Shown: positions 17,148-25,710, counted from the stretch's first letter. The stretch is 64,000 nt of DNA from Cellulomonas sp. HZM (GCF_000708885.1 NZ_JEOE01000014.1:1-64000); one strand, 5' to 3'. The notes: generated from the sequence alone by a model not told the origin. Numbers and translations: made by a program.

Positions 17148-17768
17148 TCACCACCCCTCGGCGATCTTCTCCGCGAGCACGGCCACGGCCGTCGCCCCCG
17201 GGTCGACCGAGCCGATGCTGCGCTCGCCCGTGTACGCGGCCCGGCCGCGGCGCGCCTGCAGCTCCTTGGTCGCGTCGGCCGCCGTACGTGCGGCGGTCGC
17301 CGCAGCCCGCGCGACGTCGGCGGGCGACGAACCCGCGGCGAGCTCCCGCTCGATCGCATCGGTCATCGGCACGAGCGCGTCGATGAGGGTCTTGTCCCCC
17401 AGGTCCGCGCCGCCGCGCGCCTTGATCCCCTCGACCGCGGCGCGCAGCATCGCGACGACGTCGTCGCCCGAGACGTCGTGCTTGCCCTTGACCACTCCCG
17501 CGGCCCGCAGCACTGCGGTCCCCCAGATCGGCCCCGACGTGCCGCCGATGCGGCCGCTCATCGTCACCGCGACCTTCTGCAGGAAGGTCCCGGCGTCCGC
17601 GCGGTCGAACCCGTCCCACTGGTCGCGCACGTTCTCGAATCCGCGCGCGAGCGAGTAGCCGAAGTCGCCGTCGCCCGCGACGGAGTCGAGGTCGCTGAAG
17701 TACCGCTCGTTCTCGATGCACTGGTCCGTGATGGTGCGCATCACGTACTCCACGCGTTCCTGGGTCAC
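17148..17768 (-). CDS. dhaL: Dihydroxyacetone kinase nucleotide-binding subunit DhaL
   Basis: A 206-residue DhaL subunit. The Mg-nucleotide motif DLDSVAGDGDFG holds D28, D33 and D35, with the same spacing as D30, D35 and D37 of E. coli DhaL. TMSGRIGGTSGPIWGTAL-like sequence follows at about residues 69-85. In PTS-type systems DhaL holds ADP that is recharged by DhaM; no dhaM is present in this window. The GTG start at 17768 overlaps the stop of the upstream phosphatase gene by four bases (GTGA), indicating coupling. Confidence 0.92.
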   Translation of the reverse strand: MTQERVEYVMRTITDQCIENERYFSDLDSVAGDGDFGYSLARGFENVRDQWDGFDRADAGTFLQKVAVTMSGRIGGTSGPIWGTAVLRAAGVVKGKHDVSGDDVVAMLRAAVEGIKARGGADLGDKTLIDALVPMTDAIERELAAGSSPADVARAAATAARTAADATKELQARRGRAAYTGERSIGSVDPGATAVAVLAEKIAEGW

Positions 17769-18544
17769 GCGAGCTCCTTCGTCCGGGCGGTGAGCAGTGC
17801 GGTGAGGGTGGCGAGATCGACCCGGCCTGCGGGTTCGACGCCGTACGGGTCGGCGAGCACCGTCGTCGGATCCGCGGGCGGGTCGCCGAGCGAGTCGACG
17901 ACGAGCGCGGCACCCGTGAAGTCCTCGTCGGCCGTGTAGCTGCTGACCGTGACGACCGTGGTGAGCCCGCCGGCCGCGAGCGCCGCGCGCAGCCCGTTCG
18001 AGCTGTCCTCGACCACCACCGTCTCGGCCGGCCCGACGCCGAGCTCGCGCAGGGCCAGGTCGTAGATGTCGGGCGCCGGCTTCTTGGCGGGGACCACGTC
18101 CCCCGCGAACACCGCGAAGTCCCGCGCCCGCTCGACCCCGACCGCGTGCTCGAGCACCGCGCGGACCGACGCCTCGGCGGACGTGGACGCCACCGCGAGC
18201 GCCCAGCCCGCGGCGGCCGCCTCCTCGACGATCCGCGCGATCCCCGGCCTGGCGGGCAGCACCCCGTCGGCGACCATCCGTGTGTAGATCTCGGTCTTCG
18301 TGCGGTGCCAGCGTGCGACCAGCTCGCGGCGCTCGTCGGGGTCGGTGGGCATCCCCGGCGCGTCGTCGAGCACCGTCGCCAGCCGCTCCTTTCCCCCGCC
18401 GATCGCCAGCAGCTCGCCGTACCTCTCCTGCGTCCAGCGCACGGGCACCCCGAGCCGCTCGAACATGGCGTTGAACGCGGGCAGGTGCCCGTCGCGCTCG
18501 GTGTCGGCCAGCACGCCGTCGCAGTCGAACACGAGCGCGTTCAT
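17765..18544 (-). CDS. CbbY-like HAD-superfamily sugar phosphatase
   Basis: A 259-residue HAD hydrolase. FDCDGVLADTERDGH holds the nucleophile D7 and acid/base D9. The following YGELLAIGGGKERL resembles CbbY proteins, which dephosphorylate xylulose 1,5-bisphosphate in plants and proteobacteria. Later motifs are VASTSA (motif II), KKPAPDIY (motif III Lys) and VVEDSSNGLRAA (motif IV). A ketose-bisphosphate or ketose-1-phosphate phosphatase or mutase role is plausible; beta-phosphoglucomutase is an alternative, less favoured without maltose genes nearby. Both ends overlap neighbours by four bases (ATGA with the aldolase, GTGA with dhaL). Confidence 0.82.
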   Translation of the reverse strand: MNALVFDCDGVLADTERDGHLPAFNAMFERLGVPVRWTQERYGELLAIGGGKERLATVLDDAPGMPTDPDERRELVARWHRTKTEIYTRMVADGVLPARPGIARIVEEAAAAGWALAVASTSAEASVRAVLEHAVGVERARDFAVFAGDVVPAKKPAPDIYDLALRELGVGPAETVVVEDSSNGLRAALAAGGLTTVVTVSSYTADEDFTGAALVVDSLGDPPADPTTVLADPYGVEPAGRVDLATLTALLTARTKELA

Positions 18545-19395
18545 GCCCGACCTGCCGAGCCGAACTCCTCGATGTGACCCGCGACCGCGGCCTGCACCGC
18601 TGCCGAGATGTCGCGGAACATGCTGGGCGGGTCCCACCTCCCGCTCGCCCGGGCGCCCGCCAGGTGCTCCTCCGCCGAGCGCATGTACGACGTCTTCACG
18701 GCCGTGGAGATGTTGATCTTCGAGCAGCCCGCGTCGATGAACGCCCTGAAGTCCTCCGCCCGCAGCCCCGTGCCGCCGTGCAGCACGATCGGCCGGTCGG
18801 TGAGCGCCGCCAGCTCGCGCGCGCGGTCCGGCCGCAGCACCGGCGCGGCCTTGTACTCGCCGTGCGCGGTGCCCAGCTGGGGCGCGACCAGGTCGACGCC
18901 CGTCCGCTGCGCCACGTCCGCGAGCTCCTGCACCGAGTACGCGTGCAGCGCGACGTCCGACCCGACGCCGTCCTCGACGCCGATGATGTTCTCGATCTCC
19001 GACTCCACCTCGACGCCCGCGGCGTGCGCCTGCGCGACCACCTCCGCGGTCTCGCGCTCAGCGGTCGCGAGGCCGCGGTCGGACGCGTCGAACAGCACCG
19101 ACGACCACCCCGCGGCGACCACGTCGGAGATGACCGCGCGGTCCGGGCAGTGGTCGAGGTGCAGCGCGACGGGTACCGGCGCGTCCTTCGTCGCCAGCCG
19201 GAACATCGTCGTCATGAGCTCGGTGCCCACGGACCGCACCGTCTTCACCGAGACCTGCACGATCAACGGCGAGCGAGCCGCGACAGCGGCCTCGACCACC
19301 GCCCGCAGGCTCAGGTCGTCGAGCACATTGACCGCCGGCACGGCGTACCCGTGCTCCCGGCCGGCCCGGGCGAGCTCCAGCGTCGATGCGAGCAC
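18541..19395 (-). CDS. Class II ketose-bisphosphate aldolase (FbaA/GatY/KbaY family)
   Basis: A 284-residue zinc-dependent class II aldolase, first gene of the operon. Zinc and catalytic residues are visible: HLDHC (H79, D81, H82), GTAHGEY (H178) and LHGGTGL (H206), plus the phosphate-binding KINISTAVK. Members cleave fructose 1,6-bisphosphate, tagatose 1,6-bisphosphate or related ketose phosphates to dihydroxyacetone phosphate and an aldehyde. It has the short GatY/KbaY-like length rather than that of the long FbaA form. The presence of a sugar phosphatase and a DhaKL kinase in the same operon argues for a peripheral sugar or polyol pathway, not glycolysis. Confidence 0.88.
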   Translation of the reverse strand: MLASTLELARAGREHGYAVPAVNVLDDLSLRAVVEAAVAARSPLIVQVSVKTVRSVGTELMTTMFRLATKDAPVPVALHLDHCPDRAVISDVVAAGWSSVLFDASDRGLATAERETAEVVAQAHAAGVEVESEIENIIGVEDGVGSDVALHAYSVQELADVAQRTGVDLVAPQLGTAHGEYKAAPVLRPDRARELAALTDRPIVLHGGTGLRAEDFRAFIDAGCSKINISTAVKTSYMRSAEEHLAGARASGRWDPPSMFRDISAAVQAAVAGHIEEFGSAGRA

Positions 19396-19442
19396 GCGAC
19401 CCCCTCGTCCGTCTCGTCGTTTGCATCCCGATCCGGCGGCAG

Positions 19443-19495
19443 TCTATACAGGTGCAGTCAGGTGCGGTCAACGGGTCGGATGGTCCGGCTACGAT
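19443..19495. promoter_or_regulatory. Divergent promoter and tandem operator for the aldolase-dhaLK operon and its GntR gene
   Basis: On the minus strand, -35 TTGACC (19466-19471) and -10 TATAGA (19443-19448) are separated by exactly 17 bp. The spacer is filled by two tandem copies of CAGGTGCRGT (19449-19458 and 19459-19468), an ideal place for repressor binding. On the plus strand, TACGAT at 19490-19495 is a possible -10 for the GntR gene with a poor -35. The GntR protein is the likely binder, by position. Confidence 0.7.
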
Positions 19496-19521
19496 GCGGG
19501 GACGACGAAGGGGGCGGACGC

Positions 19522-20256
19522 GTGACCGAGGTGCTGGAACGAGACTCCGCGGTGCCCCTGTACGTCCAGCTCGAGCAGATCCTGCACGCCAAGATCGTCG
19601 ACGGGCAGTGGCTGCCCAACCAGCGCATCCCGTCCGAGAACGAGCTCAACCGCATGTACGGCCTGAGCCGCATGACGGTCCGCGGCGTCCTGACCAAGCT
19701 AGTCAACGACGGCCTGCTCGTGCGCGTCCCCGGCAAGGGCACGTACGTCGCGCCGCAGAAGATCGACACCCTCTCCCCCGCCTACGGCGGCGTGCGCGAG
19801 CAGCTCGAGGGCCTCGGCTACCCCACCACCACGCGCCTCGTGTCGTTCGATCTCGAGAGCCCGTCGTCGGGCGTGCGGTCCGAGCTGGGGCTGGGCGAGG
19901 GCGAGCAGGTCTGGACGATCGTGCGCGTGCGGTCCGTGCAGGACGAGCCCGTCAGCCTGCACCGCTCGCACGTCCCGGCCACGCTCGCACCTGACCTCGA
20001 CCGCCACGACGTCGTGTCCGAGCAGCTGTGCGTCGTGCTCGAGACGAACTACGGGCTGCCGATGAAGCACGTCAACGAGCACCTCGAGGCGCACGCCGTG
20101 AGCCCGATCGAGGCGAAGCTGCTCGAGATGCGGCGCGGCGAGCCGGCCCTGCTGCTGCACGACGTGATCTCCGACGGGCGGTCGGCGCCGTTCGAGTACT
20201 CGTCGATCGTGTTCCGCGGGGACAAGATGCGGCTCCGGTTCGACTACGAGCGCTAG
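19522..20256 (+). CDS. GntR-family regulator, HutC/UTRA type
   Basis: A 244-residue regulator. The N-terminal winged helix (PLYVQLEQILHAKI, IPSENELNRMYGLSRMTVR, then GKGTYVAPQK) is GntR-type. The C-terminal UTRA effector domain spans about 85-244 and ends in the usual FEYSSIVFRGDKMRL-like strand. UTRA domains bind small sugars or sugar phosphates, fitting control of the divergent aldolase-phosphatase-dhaLK operon. The GTG at 19522 follows GAAGGGGG and gives the right domain start; a longer upstream frame overlaps the aldolase gene antisense and is rejected. Confidence 0.9.
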   Translation: MTEVLERDSAVPLYVQLEQILHAKIVDGQWLPNQRIPSENELNRMYGLSRMTVRGVLTKLVNDGLLVRVPGKGTYVAPQKIDTLSPAYGGVREQLEGLGYPTTTRLVSFDLESPSSGVRSELGLGEGEQVWTIVRVRSVQDEPVSLHRSHVPATLAPDLDRHDVVSEQLCVVLETNYGLPMKHVNEHLEAHAVSPIEAKLLEMRRGEPALLLHDVISDGRSAPFEYSSIVFRGDKMRLRFDYER

Positions 20257-20349
20257 TCGCACCGCTCCGCCCGATGCTGTCTGAGGGCAGACGTCAAGGC
20301 ACAATGACGCGCTGCCGATGACATCGGTACCCCGATCGACAGGACGACA

Positions 20350-22443
20350 GTGCCCTCCACCCGCCGCGCTCCGCGCACTCTGTTGACCCTCGCGCTCGCG
20401 ATCCTCGCTTCCACCGGCGCGATCAGCCCGACCGTCGCCGACGACACGACGACCGACCGGCTCACCTGGGCCGTGACCGTGCCGGACGGTCTCGACTCGA
20501 TCGACGCACGCGTCACCGACTCCGACGGCACACAATGGGGATACCCCACCGTGCGCACGCTCGACGGTGTCGCGACGTTCACGCTCGACTGGCCGCGCGT
20601 CGGCCCGCACGGGGATCCCGTGGTGCAGGTCCTGGTGAGCACCGACGACTACGTCGGCGGCTACGTCGGCGACGGAGCACTCGTCGGACCTCGCGAGCGC
20701 GCGGTCCCCGTCCACGCGCCGGCCGACCTCGGCACGTTCTCGCTGCGTGCTGCCGGGACGATCACGGTTCGCACGCCCGCGGGCTCCGATCCCGCTCAGG
20801 TCGGGGTCAGCGCGATCGGGCCCGACGGCAACTCGGGCTTCTCGTATCCGATGGCCGACGACGGCACCTACCGCGTCCGGCGCCTCGACCCCGAGCTCAC
20901 CTACCGCCTCCAGGTCACGACCGGCCCCGCCTCGACAGTCGTCGGCGGGTGGGTGACGTCCGACGGACGGACCTCGGACCTGGCGACCGACGCCGGCGCG
21001 TTCACGGCGGGGTCCGACGTGGACGTCGTGCCGGACCCAGCGGCGACGATCTCCGGCACCCTGCGCCACGCGGACCGCCCCCTGAGCGCCGGGGTGCGCT
21101 GGACCGTGCTCACGACCGCCTCGTACGGCGGCCGCGTGTCCAGCAGCACGGTCGCATCCGACGGCACGTGGTCGGTCGGCGGTCTGCGCGCAGGCGCCCG
21201 GTACACCGTCTGCTTCCGCGGCTGGGAGAGCAGCGACAACGGATGTGTCGGCGAGGTCGGCGCGCGCGTCACGACCCTCGGGACCGAGCTCGCGGCGCCG
21301 GCGTCGGGTGTCGACGCCGTCGTCTGGCAGTCGATCAACATCGCGGGCTCACACCCCGCGATGGTGGGTGATCTCGTCGTCGACGGAGTGCTCTCCGTCG
21401 CGGCCCCGACCTGGGACACACCAGAAGCCACGACGAGCTACACGTGGTACTCAGACGGGCGCGTCGCTCACGGCACCGTCACGTCCGACGCTTCGGGGTC
21501 GTCTTACCGCGTGGCACCCGACGATGTCGGGCACATCGTCTGGGTCACCGCGACCGCGACCGCTCCAGAGCACCTCGACGGCAGCTATACCCCCGCCTCG
21601 TGGTGGACGGTCAGCGCGGGCGCGTCTCCGAGCGGACTCGTCGACATCTCCGGCGAGCCGCGCGTCGGGTCCCGGATCACGGCAGCGCCCAGCGGCTGGG
21701 ACGCTGGAACCGCACTCACCTACACCTGGTCGATCGATGGCCGAACCGTCGGCACCGGTGCGACGTTCACGCCCACGCCCGCCCAGCTGGGCAAGCTCGT
21801 CGAACTCAAGGCGACCGGCACCCGCCCGGGCCACGATGTCGGGGGCGCGACCGCAGCCTTCGGCGTCCTCGAGGGCAAAGCCCCGCGCGCGCTCGTCGCG
21901 CCCCGGTTCGTCGGCACCGCTCGTTCTGGGTCCACGATCACCGTCTCGCCGGGCACCTGGGACTCGCCCGACGTCCGCTTCGCCTACTCCTGGAAGTCCG
22001 GCAACGTCACCAGCTCGGACAACCACTCGGCCAAGAAGCTGATCGACCTGTCCGACGTGGGCCGCAAGATCCATGCGCACGTGGTCGTCTCCCGCCCGGG
22101 GTACGCGTCGACGTCGTTCGACCTCACGTCGGTCACCATCCCGAAGGTGCGACCGACCGTCACCGCAAAGCTCGCCGACCGCACCGTACGCACGTCGTCG
22201 CGCGCCAAGGTGGTCGTCAAGGTCACCGGCAGGATCTGGTCGAGCGGCACCGTCAAGGTCCGGTACGGATCGCACTCGGTGACGGCGAAGATGACGAGCG
22301 CGTCGAAGAACAAGGTCACCGTGACGCTCCCCCGCCTCAAGCACGGGACGTACAAGGTCTCCGCGTCGTTCACCCCGTCCGGGACGACGGCCAAGGTGCT
22401 CACGTCCGGCAACTCGGCGACGACGAAGCTCGCGGTGCGCTGA
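20350..22443 (+). CDS. Secreted protein with Ig-like beta-sandwich repeats
   Basis: A 697-residue exported protein, GTG start at 20350. A signal peptide (about 1-30) is followed by several beta-rich domains. The middle part (about 340-600) resembles tandem bacterial Ig-like repeats of the 'GxxRVGSxxTxxxGxWxxGxxxTYxWxxDG' type; one runs at 443-510 and another at 523-590. The C-terminal about 90 residues form another Ig-like domain rich in Lys, Thr and Ser (LADRTVRTSSRAKVVVKVTG region). No catalytic motif or wall anchor is visible. Probably a surface or matrix protein; function unknown. Confidence 0.7.
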   Translation: MPSTRRAPRTLLTLALAILASTGAISPTVADDTTTDRLTWAVTVPDGLDSIDARVTDSDGTQWGYPTVRTLDGVATFTLDWPRVGPHGDPVVQVLVSTDDYVGGYVGDGALVGPRERAVPVHAPADLGTFSLRAAGTITVRTPAGSDPAQVGVSAIGPDGNSGFSYPMADDGTYRVRRLDPELTYRLQVTTGPASTVVGGWVTSDGRTSDLATDAGAFTAGSDVDVVPDPAATISGTLRHADRPLSAGVRWTVLTTASYGGRVSSSTVASDGTWSVGGLRAGARYTVCFRGWESSDNGCVGEVGARVTTLGTELAAPASGVDAVVWQSINIAGSHPAMVGDLVVDGVLSVAAPTWDTPEATTSYTWYSDGRVAHGTVTSDASGSSYRVAPDDVGHIVWVTATATAPEHLDGSYTPASWWTVSAGASPSGLVDISGEPRVGSRITAAPSGWDAGTALTYTWSIDGRTVGTGATFTPTPAQLGKLVELKATGTRPGHDVGGATAAFGVLEGKAPRALVAPRFVGTARSGSTITVSPGTWDSPDVRFAYSWKSGNVTSSDNHSAKKLIDLSDVGRKIHAHVVVSRPGYASTSFDLTSVTIPKVRPTVTAKLADRTVRTSSRAKVVVKVTGRIWSSGTVKVRYGSHSVTAKMTSASKNKVTVTLPRLKHGTYKVSASFTPSGTTAKVLTSGNSATTKLAVR

Positions 22444-22512
22444 CCGCGACCGAGGCGAGCGCCACGCGGCGGCGTCCTCACGGGCCGGGAGGTAGTTACG
22501 CTCGCCTGGTCA

Positions 22513-22588
22513 GGGCCTCTAGCTCAATCGGCAGAGCAGCGGACTTTTAATCCGCGGGTTGTGGGTTCGATCCCCACGGGGCCCACCA
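22513..22588 (+). tRNA. tRNA-Lys (anticodon TTT)
   Basis: A full cloverleaf: acceptor GGGCCTC pairs with GGGGCCC, the anticodon loop CTTTTAA reads UUU, the T-arm is GTGGG-TTCGATC-CCCAC, and a CCA end is encoded at 22586-22588. 76 nt. Confidence 0.97.
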
Positions 22589-22596
22589 CCGCACGG

Positions 22597-22980
22597 CTAC
22601 TCCAGCCGCAGCTCGATCTCCGGGTACTCCCCGAAGATCTCCAGCACGATGTCGAAGTACGTCCGCCCGCCGCGCTCGAGCTCGTCGAGGTCCGCCTGCA
22701 GCCGTGCTGGGTCGTACCCAGGGCGGGACGCGCGCGACGCGATCCACCCCCGCGTCGCCTGGACCCCGAGGGCGGCCCGGCTGGCGGGGTGATCGCGCCA
22801 CACGACGACCGGCGCGGGATCGTCGAGCAGCGCCCCGAACCCGCCGTGCAGCATGTCCGCGAGCGCGTCGAGGCTCTGCCCGAGGCGCCAGTCTTCGTCT
22901 GCCATGAATACCCGGTTGAGCTCGTCGTAGAACGTGCGGATGTCGCGGACGTGCGACCCCTCGATCGTGTGCACGGCCAT
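22597..22980 (-). CDS. Barstar-like (ribonuclease inhibitor) family protein
   Basis: A 127-residue protein that fits the barstar family. Features are EGSHVRDIRTFYDELNRVF at the N-terminus, W-GQSLDALADMLHGGFG, a VVWRDHPASRAALG strand-helix, and the terminal FDIVLEIFGEYPEIELRLE stretch. Barstar binds and blocks barnase-type RNases in the cytoplasm. No barnase gene is adjacent, so it is an orphan copy, possibly protective against a distant or foreign toxin. It lies 8 bases from tRNA-Lys, on the opposite strand. Confidence 0.8.
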   Translation of the reverse strand: MAVHTIEGSHVRDIRTFYDELNRVFMADEDWRLGQSLDALADMLHGGFGALLDDPAPVVVWRDHPASRAALGVQATRGWIASRASRPGYDPARLQADLDELERGGRTYFDIVLEIFGEYPEIELRLE

Positions 22981-23013
22981 CGCCCGAGTCTCACAGGTGG
23001 GTGAGGGCGTCGC

Positions 23014-24456
23014 TCAGTGCAGCGTGACCGACAGCGTCGTCGTCTTCCCGGCGGTGACCGTCGCGGACCGCGAGGCGTTCCGGTAACCGCCCGGGTACCA
23101 GTCCTCGAAGCCGACGGTCCACTTCCCCTTGCCGAGACCCGTCAGCGTCCAGCGTCCGTGGTCGTCCGTCTGCACCTGGAGCGTGCGGTCGGTCGCGCTC
23201 GCGGCCCGGACGTAGACACCCTCGACGGGTTCGCCATGGGCGTTCTTCACGACGCCGCTGACGGTCCCGCCCGTGTGCGTGGAGACGACGACACCGGTGA
23301 CGTCCTGGTGGCCGGTCGCCTTGACGGTCTTCGTGCCGGTGGCGTAGCCGGCGGAGGGGCGCGAGGCAGTGACCGTGTACGTCCCGCCGAGCACCCAGAT
23401 GACCGAGAAGCGCCCCTTCGAGTCGGTCGTCGCGGTTCCGGATCTCGTTCCGTACGCGTCCGTCACTGCGACGTCCGCGTGCGCCAGGGGCTTGCCGGAG
23501 GGCGTGCGCACGGTGCCGGAGAGCTTCTTGCGGTTCGCGCGCTCGATCGTCCCGAAGGAGGCGGTGCTGCTCGCCGAGACGACGACCCGCTTGCTGACGT
23601 TCGTCCCACTCAGGACGACGCGGTACGCGCCGTGCGGGAGCCCTGTGAACCGGACGTTCCCCGAGCGGTCCGGGGTCCCCGTGCGGACCTGGCGCCACTT
23701 CGTGTCGAGGAGCACGACCTTCTGGTCGTACGGACGGGTCGCCTTGATCCGGCCCGTGATCGTCGAACCCTGGTGGATCGAGATGCGGCCGACCTGCACG
23801 GTCGAGCCCTGCACCGCGGTAACGGTCCTGGTCGACGTGACGGTCTGCGCGCCCGGTGCCGAGACGACGACCGGGCCCGCGGGCAGACCATCAAGCTCGT
23901 ACGCGCCGGTCGCGTCGGTGGTGCCCGCGACCTCACCGACGCGGTCGAGGTTGCTCGCCACGACGTTCGCACCCTTGACGGGCTTGCCATGGTCGTCGAC
24001 GACCGTTCCGGCGACCGAGGCACCGGCGATCAGCTCCACGTCGGCGGTCACGGCCGAGCCGGGCGTGACCTTCAGCAGACGCGCGTCCCAGTCGCGGACG
24101 GTCCCGCCGTAGAACGTCCAGAGCGAGGACTCGGGCGTGCCGCCCGTCGCGCCCACGGTGTACGTGTGCGGGTACGCCCCTGAGTCCACCTCGATCGCGT
24201 AGTGCCCGTCGGCGTCCGCACTTCCGTGCGCCACCGTCTCCCACACGTCGTCGTCGGTGTACCAGTCCATCACCTCGACGTCGGCACCGGGCACGGGGCT
24301 GCCGTGCATCGTGATGGTGCCCGAGACGGTGACGGTCGGCGTGTCGGCGGCAAGGGCCGGCGCGGTCCCGCTCAGGCCGAGGACGAGCGCCCCGACCGCG
24401 ACGGCCGCCGCGGTCGCCGTCGCCTGGTGTCGCACCGACAGGTCTCGCACCTTCAT
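23014..24456 (-). CDS. Secreted multi-repeat protein with carboxypeptidase-regulatory-like domains
   Basis: A 480-residue exported protein, paralogous to 13991-15955. Signal peptide about 1-37 (ends ALAA-D). At least five Ig-fold repeats follow, marked by recurring SGT(I/V)…G.PV.GA.V…T(D).GRY patterns, for example ASVAGTVVDDHGKPVKGANV and TVSGVVKNAHGEPVEGVYV. No wall anchor or active site is seen. The left arm of the giant palindrome begins inside or beyond this gene: its first 298 bases are already repeated at 63703-64000. Function unknown. Confidence 0.78.
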   Translation of the reverse strand: MKVRDLSVRHQATATAAAVAVGALVLGLSGTAPALAADTPTVTVSGTITMHGSPVPGADVEVMDWYTDDDVWETVAHGSADADGHYAIEVDSGAYPHTYTVGATGGTPESSLWTFYGGTVRDWDARLLKVTPGSAVTADVELIAGASVAGTVVDDHGKPVKGANVVASNLDRVGEVAGTTDATGAYELDGLPAGPVVVSAPGAQTVTSTRTVTAVQGSTVQVGRISIHQGSTITGRIKATRPYDQKVVLLDTKWRQVRTGTPDRSGNVRFTGLPHGAYRVVLSGTNVSKRVVVSASSTASFGTIERANRKKLSGTVRTPSGKPLAHADVAVTDAYGTRSGTATTDSKGRFSVIWVLGGTYTVTASRPSAGYATGTKTVKATGHQDVTGVVVSTHTGGTVSGVVKNAHGEPVEGVYVRAASATDRTLQVQTDDHGRWTLTGLGKGKWTVGFEDWYPGGYRNASRSATVTAGKTTTLSVTLH

Positions 24457-24556
24457 GGTTGCCCCCCGCAGTCGTCGTCGTCAGGCTGACGGTACCGCGG
24501 CCGGGAGCCCACCGGTGGCGCTCATGTGCAGGAGCTGTGGGGCCACCGTGGACGCT

Positions 24557-25624
24557 TCACGCCGGCAGCAGCACGCGCGTCACGACGACGCCCCGCCAGG
24601 TGCGCGCCGCCACCGTCGCCCAGACCACGACGAGCACGAGGTACGCCGCGAGCGCGACGTCGGCGAGCGGGCGCGCCCCCGTCCGCACCGCGAGCGCCGA
24701 GAGCCCCGTGACGCACGTCCCGACGGGGAACGTGAACGACCACCACGGCAGCCCGAACGGCGGACGGGCGGCGAGCGTCAGCCGCAGCGCGACACATGCC
24801 CACACCGCGGCGGCGGTCAGCACGACGACGCCGAACGCGACCGCGACACCGCGCGCGAGCCGGGCGGCGGACGGGTCGACGAGCGCCGCGTCGCCGGCCA
24901 TGAGGTTGGCCGCGGTCACCGACTGGCCGAGCGGGCCGAGCACGATCCACAGCGTCGGCACGAGCGCCACGGTCCCGAGGTGGCCGCCCCGGACGGCGCG
25001 CACCACCCCGGGCAGCACGAGGAGCGTCCCGACGAGCCCCGCGACGAACAGCACGACGAGCGCCACCCCGAACGGCCCGCGCTGGTGGGGCGGGACGTGC
25101 GGCAGGAGCACCGCGCCGGTGGCCGCGGAGACCATGGGCGGGACGACGGGCATGAGCCTGCCGGCGAACGGCGGGTGCGGCTCGTGCCGGGTCGCGGCGA
25201 CGACGGGGACGACGACGGCGGTCGCGAGCCCGAGCACGGTGCCGACCGACCACAGCGCGGCGTCGACGAGCACTGCCGTACGAGCGCCGAGCAGCGGTGG
25301 GCCGACGACGAGCGCACCCGCCCCGACCGTCATGATCGCCATCGGCGGCGCGCCGTAGAAGTGGGCCATCACCGGGTCGAGCACGTGGGCGCGCGCGGCG
25401 TCGCGGTGCCGCACCCAGTGCACCGCGGTCGCGACGACGAGCACGAGCAGCAACGTCGCGGCGAGCACCCACACTGTCGTCGCGAACGGTCGCACGCCAG
25501 GGAGCGCGCGCGGGAGGCCGGCGCCGGCGGTCGCGACGATGCCCGTGCCCATGACGGAGGCGAACCAGTTGGGTCCGAGCCGGCGGACGCCGATCCGAGG
25601 GCGCGTGGGGAGCTGCTGGAGCAC
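24557..25624 (-). CDS. TDT-family (TehA/SLAC1-like) transporter
   Basis: A 355-residue protein with ten hydrophobic helices. The opening GPNWFASVMGTGIVATA and the later PMAIMTVGAGAL and HFYGAPPMA segments are typical of the tellurite-resistance/dicarboxylate transporter (TDT) family, which includes TehA, Mae1 and sulfite exporters. Substrate unknown. I prefer the GTG at 25624: the only longer start is a TTG at 25684, which would leave 26 bases to the divergent LysR gene and swallow its operator. Neither start has a good ribosome binding site. The divergent LysR gene is its probable regulator. Confidence 0.82.
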   Translation of the reverse strand: MLQQLPTRPRIGVRRLGPNWFASVMGTGIVATAGAGLPRALPGVRPFATTVWVLAATLLLVLVVATAVHWVRHRDAARAHVLDPVMAHFYGAPPMAIMTVGAGALVVGPPLLGARTAVLVDAALWSVGTVLGLATAVVVPVVAATRHEPHPPFAGRLMPVVPPMVSAATGAVLLPHVPPHQRGPFGVALVVLFVAGLVGTLLVLPGVVRAVRGGHLGTVALVPTLWIVLGPLGQSVTAANLMAGDAALVDPSAARLARGVAVAFGVVVLTAAAVWACVALRLTLAARPPFGLPWWSFTFPVGTCVTGLSALAVRTGARPLADVALAAYLVLVVVWATVAARTWRGVVVTRVLLPA

Positions 25625-25680
25625 GTGCTCAGCCTGGTCGGGCGCCGAGGCGGCCGGTAGACGAGAGACGTTGTCCGGGC

Positions 25681-25695
25681 ACAAGCGTTACTTGT
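25681..25695. promoter_or_regulatory. LysR-type operator dyad
   Basis: A perfect dyad ACAAG-CGTTA-CTTGT lies between the divergent transporter and LysR genes, 16 bases before the LysR start. The size and shape fit a LysR-family binding site. Binding by the adjacent LysR protein is inferred. Confidence 0.65.
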
Positions 25696-25710
25696 GACAC
25701 CCTGGGCGCC

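Noticed and set aside
20257..22443. Additional overlapping open frames in the Ig-like protein gene
   Set aside because: Only the GTG-20350 frame has a signal peptide and coherent beta-strand repeats.
24257..25660. 467-residue His/Arg/Asp-rich plus-strand open frame
   Set aside because: It is antisense to the secreted-protein and TDT transporter genes, with skewed composition and no ribosome binding site.
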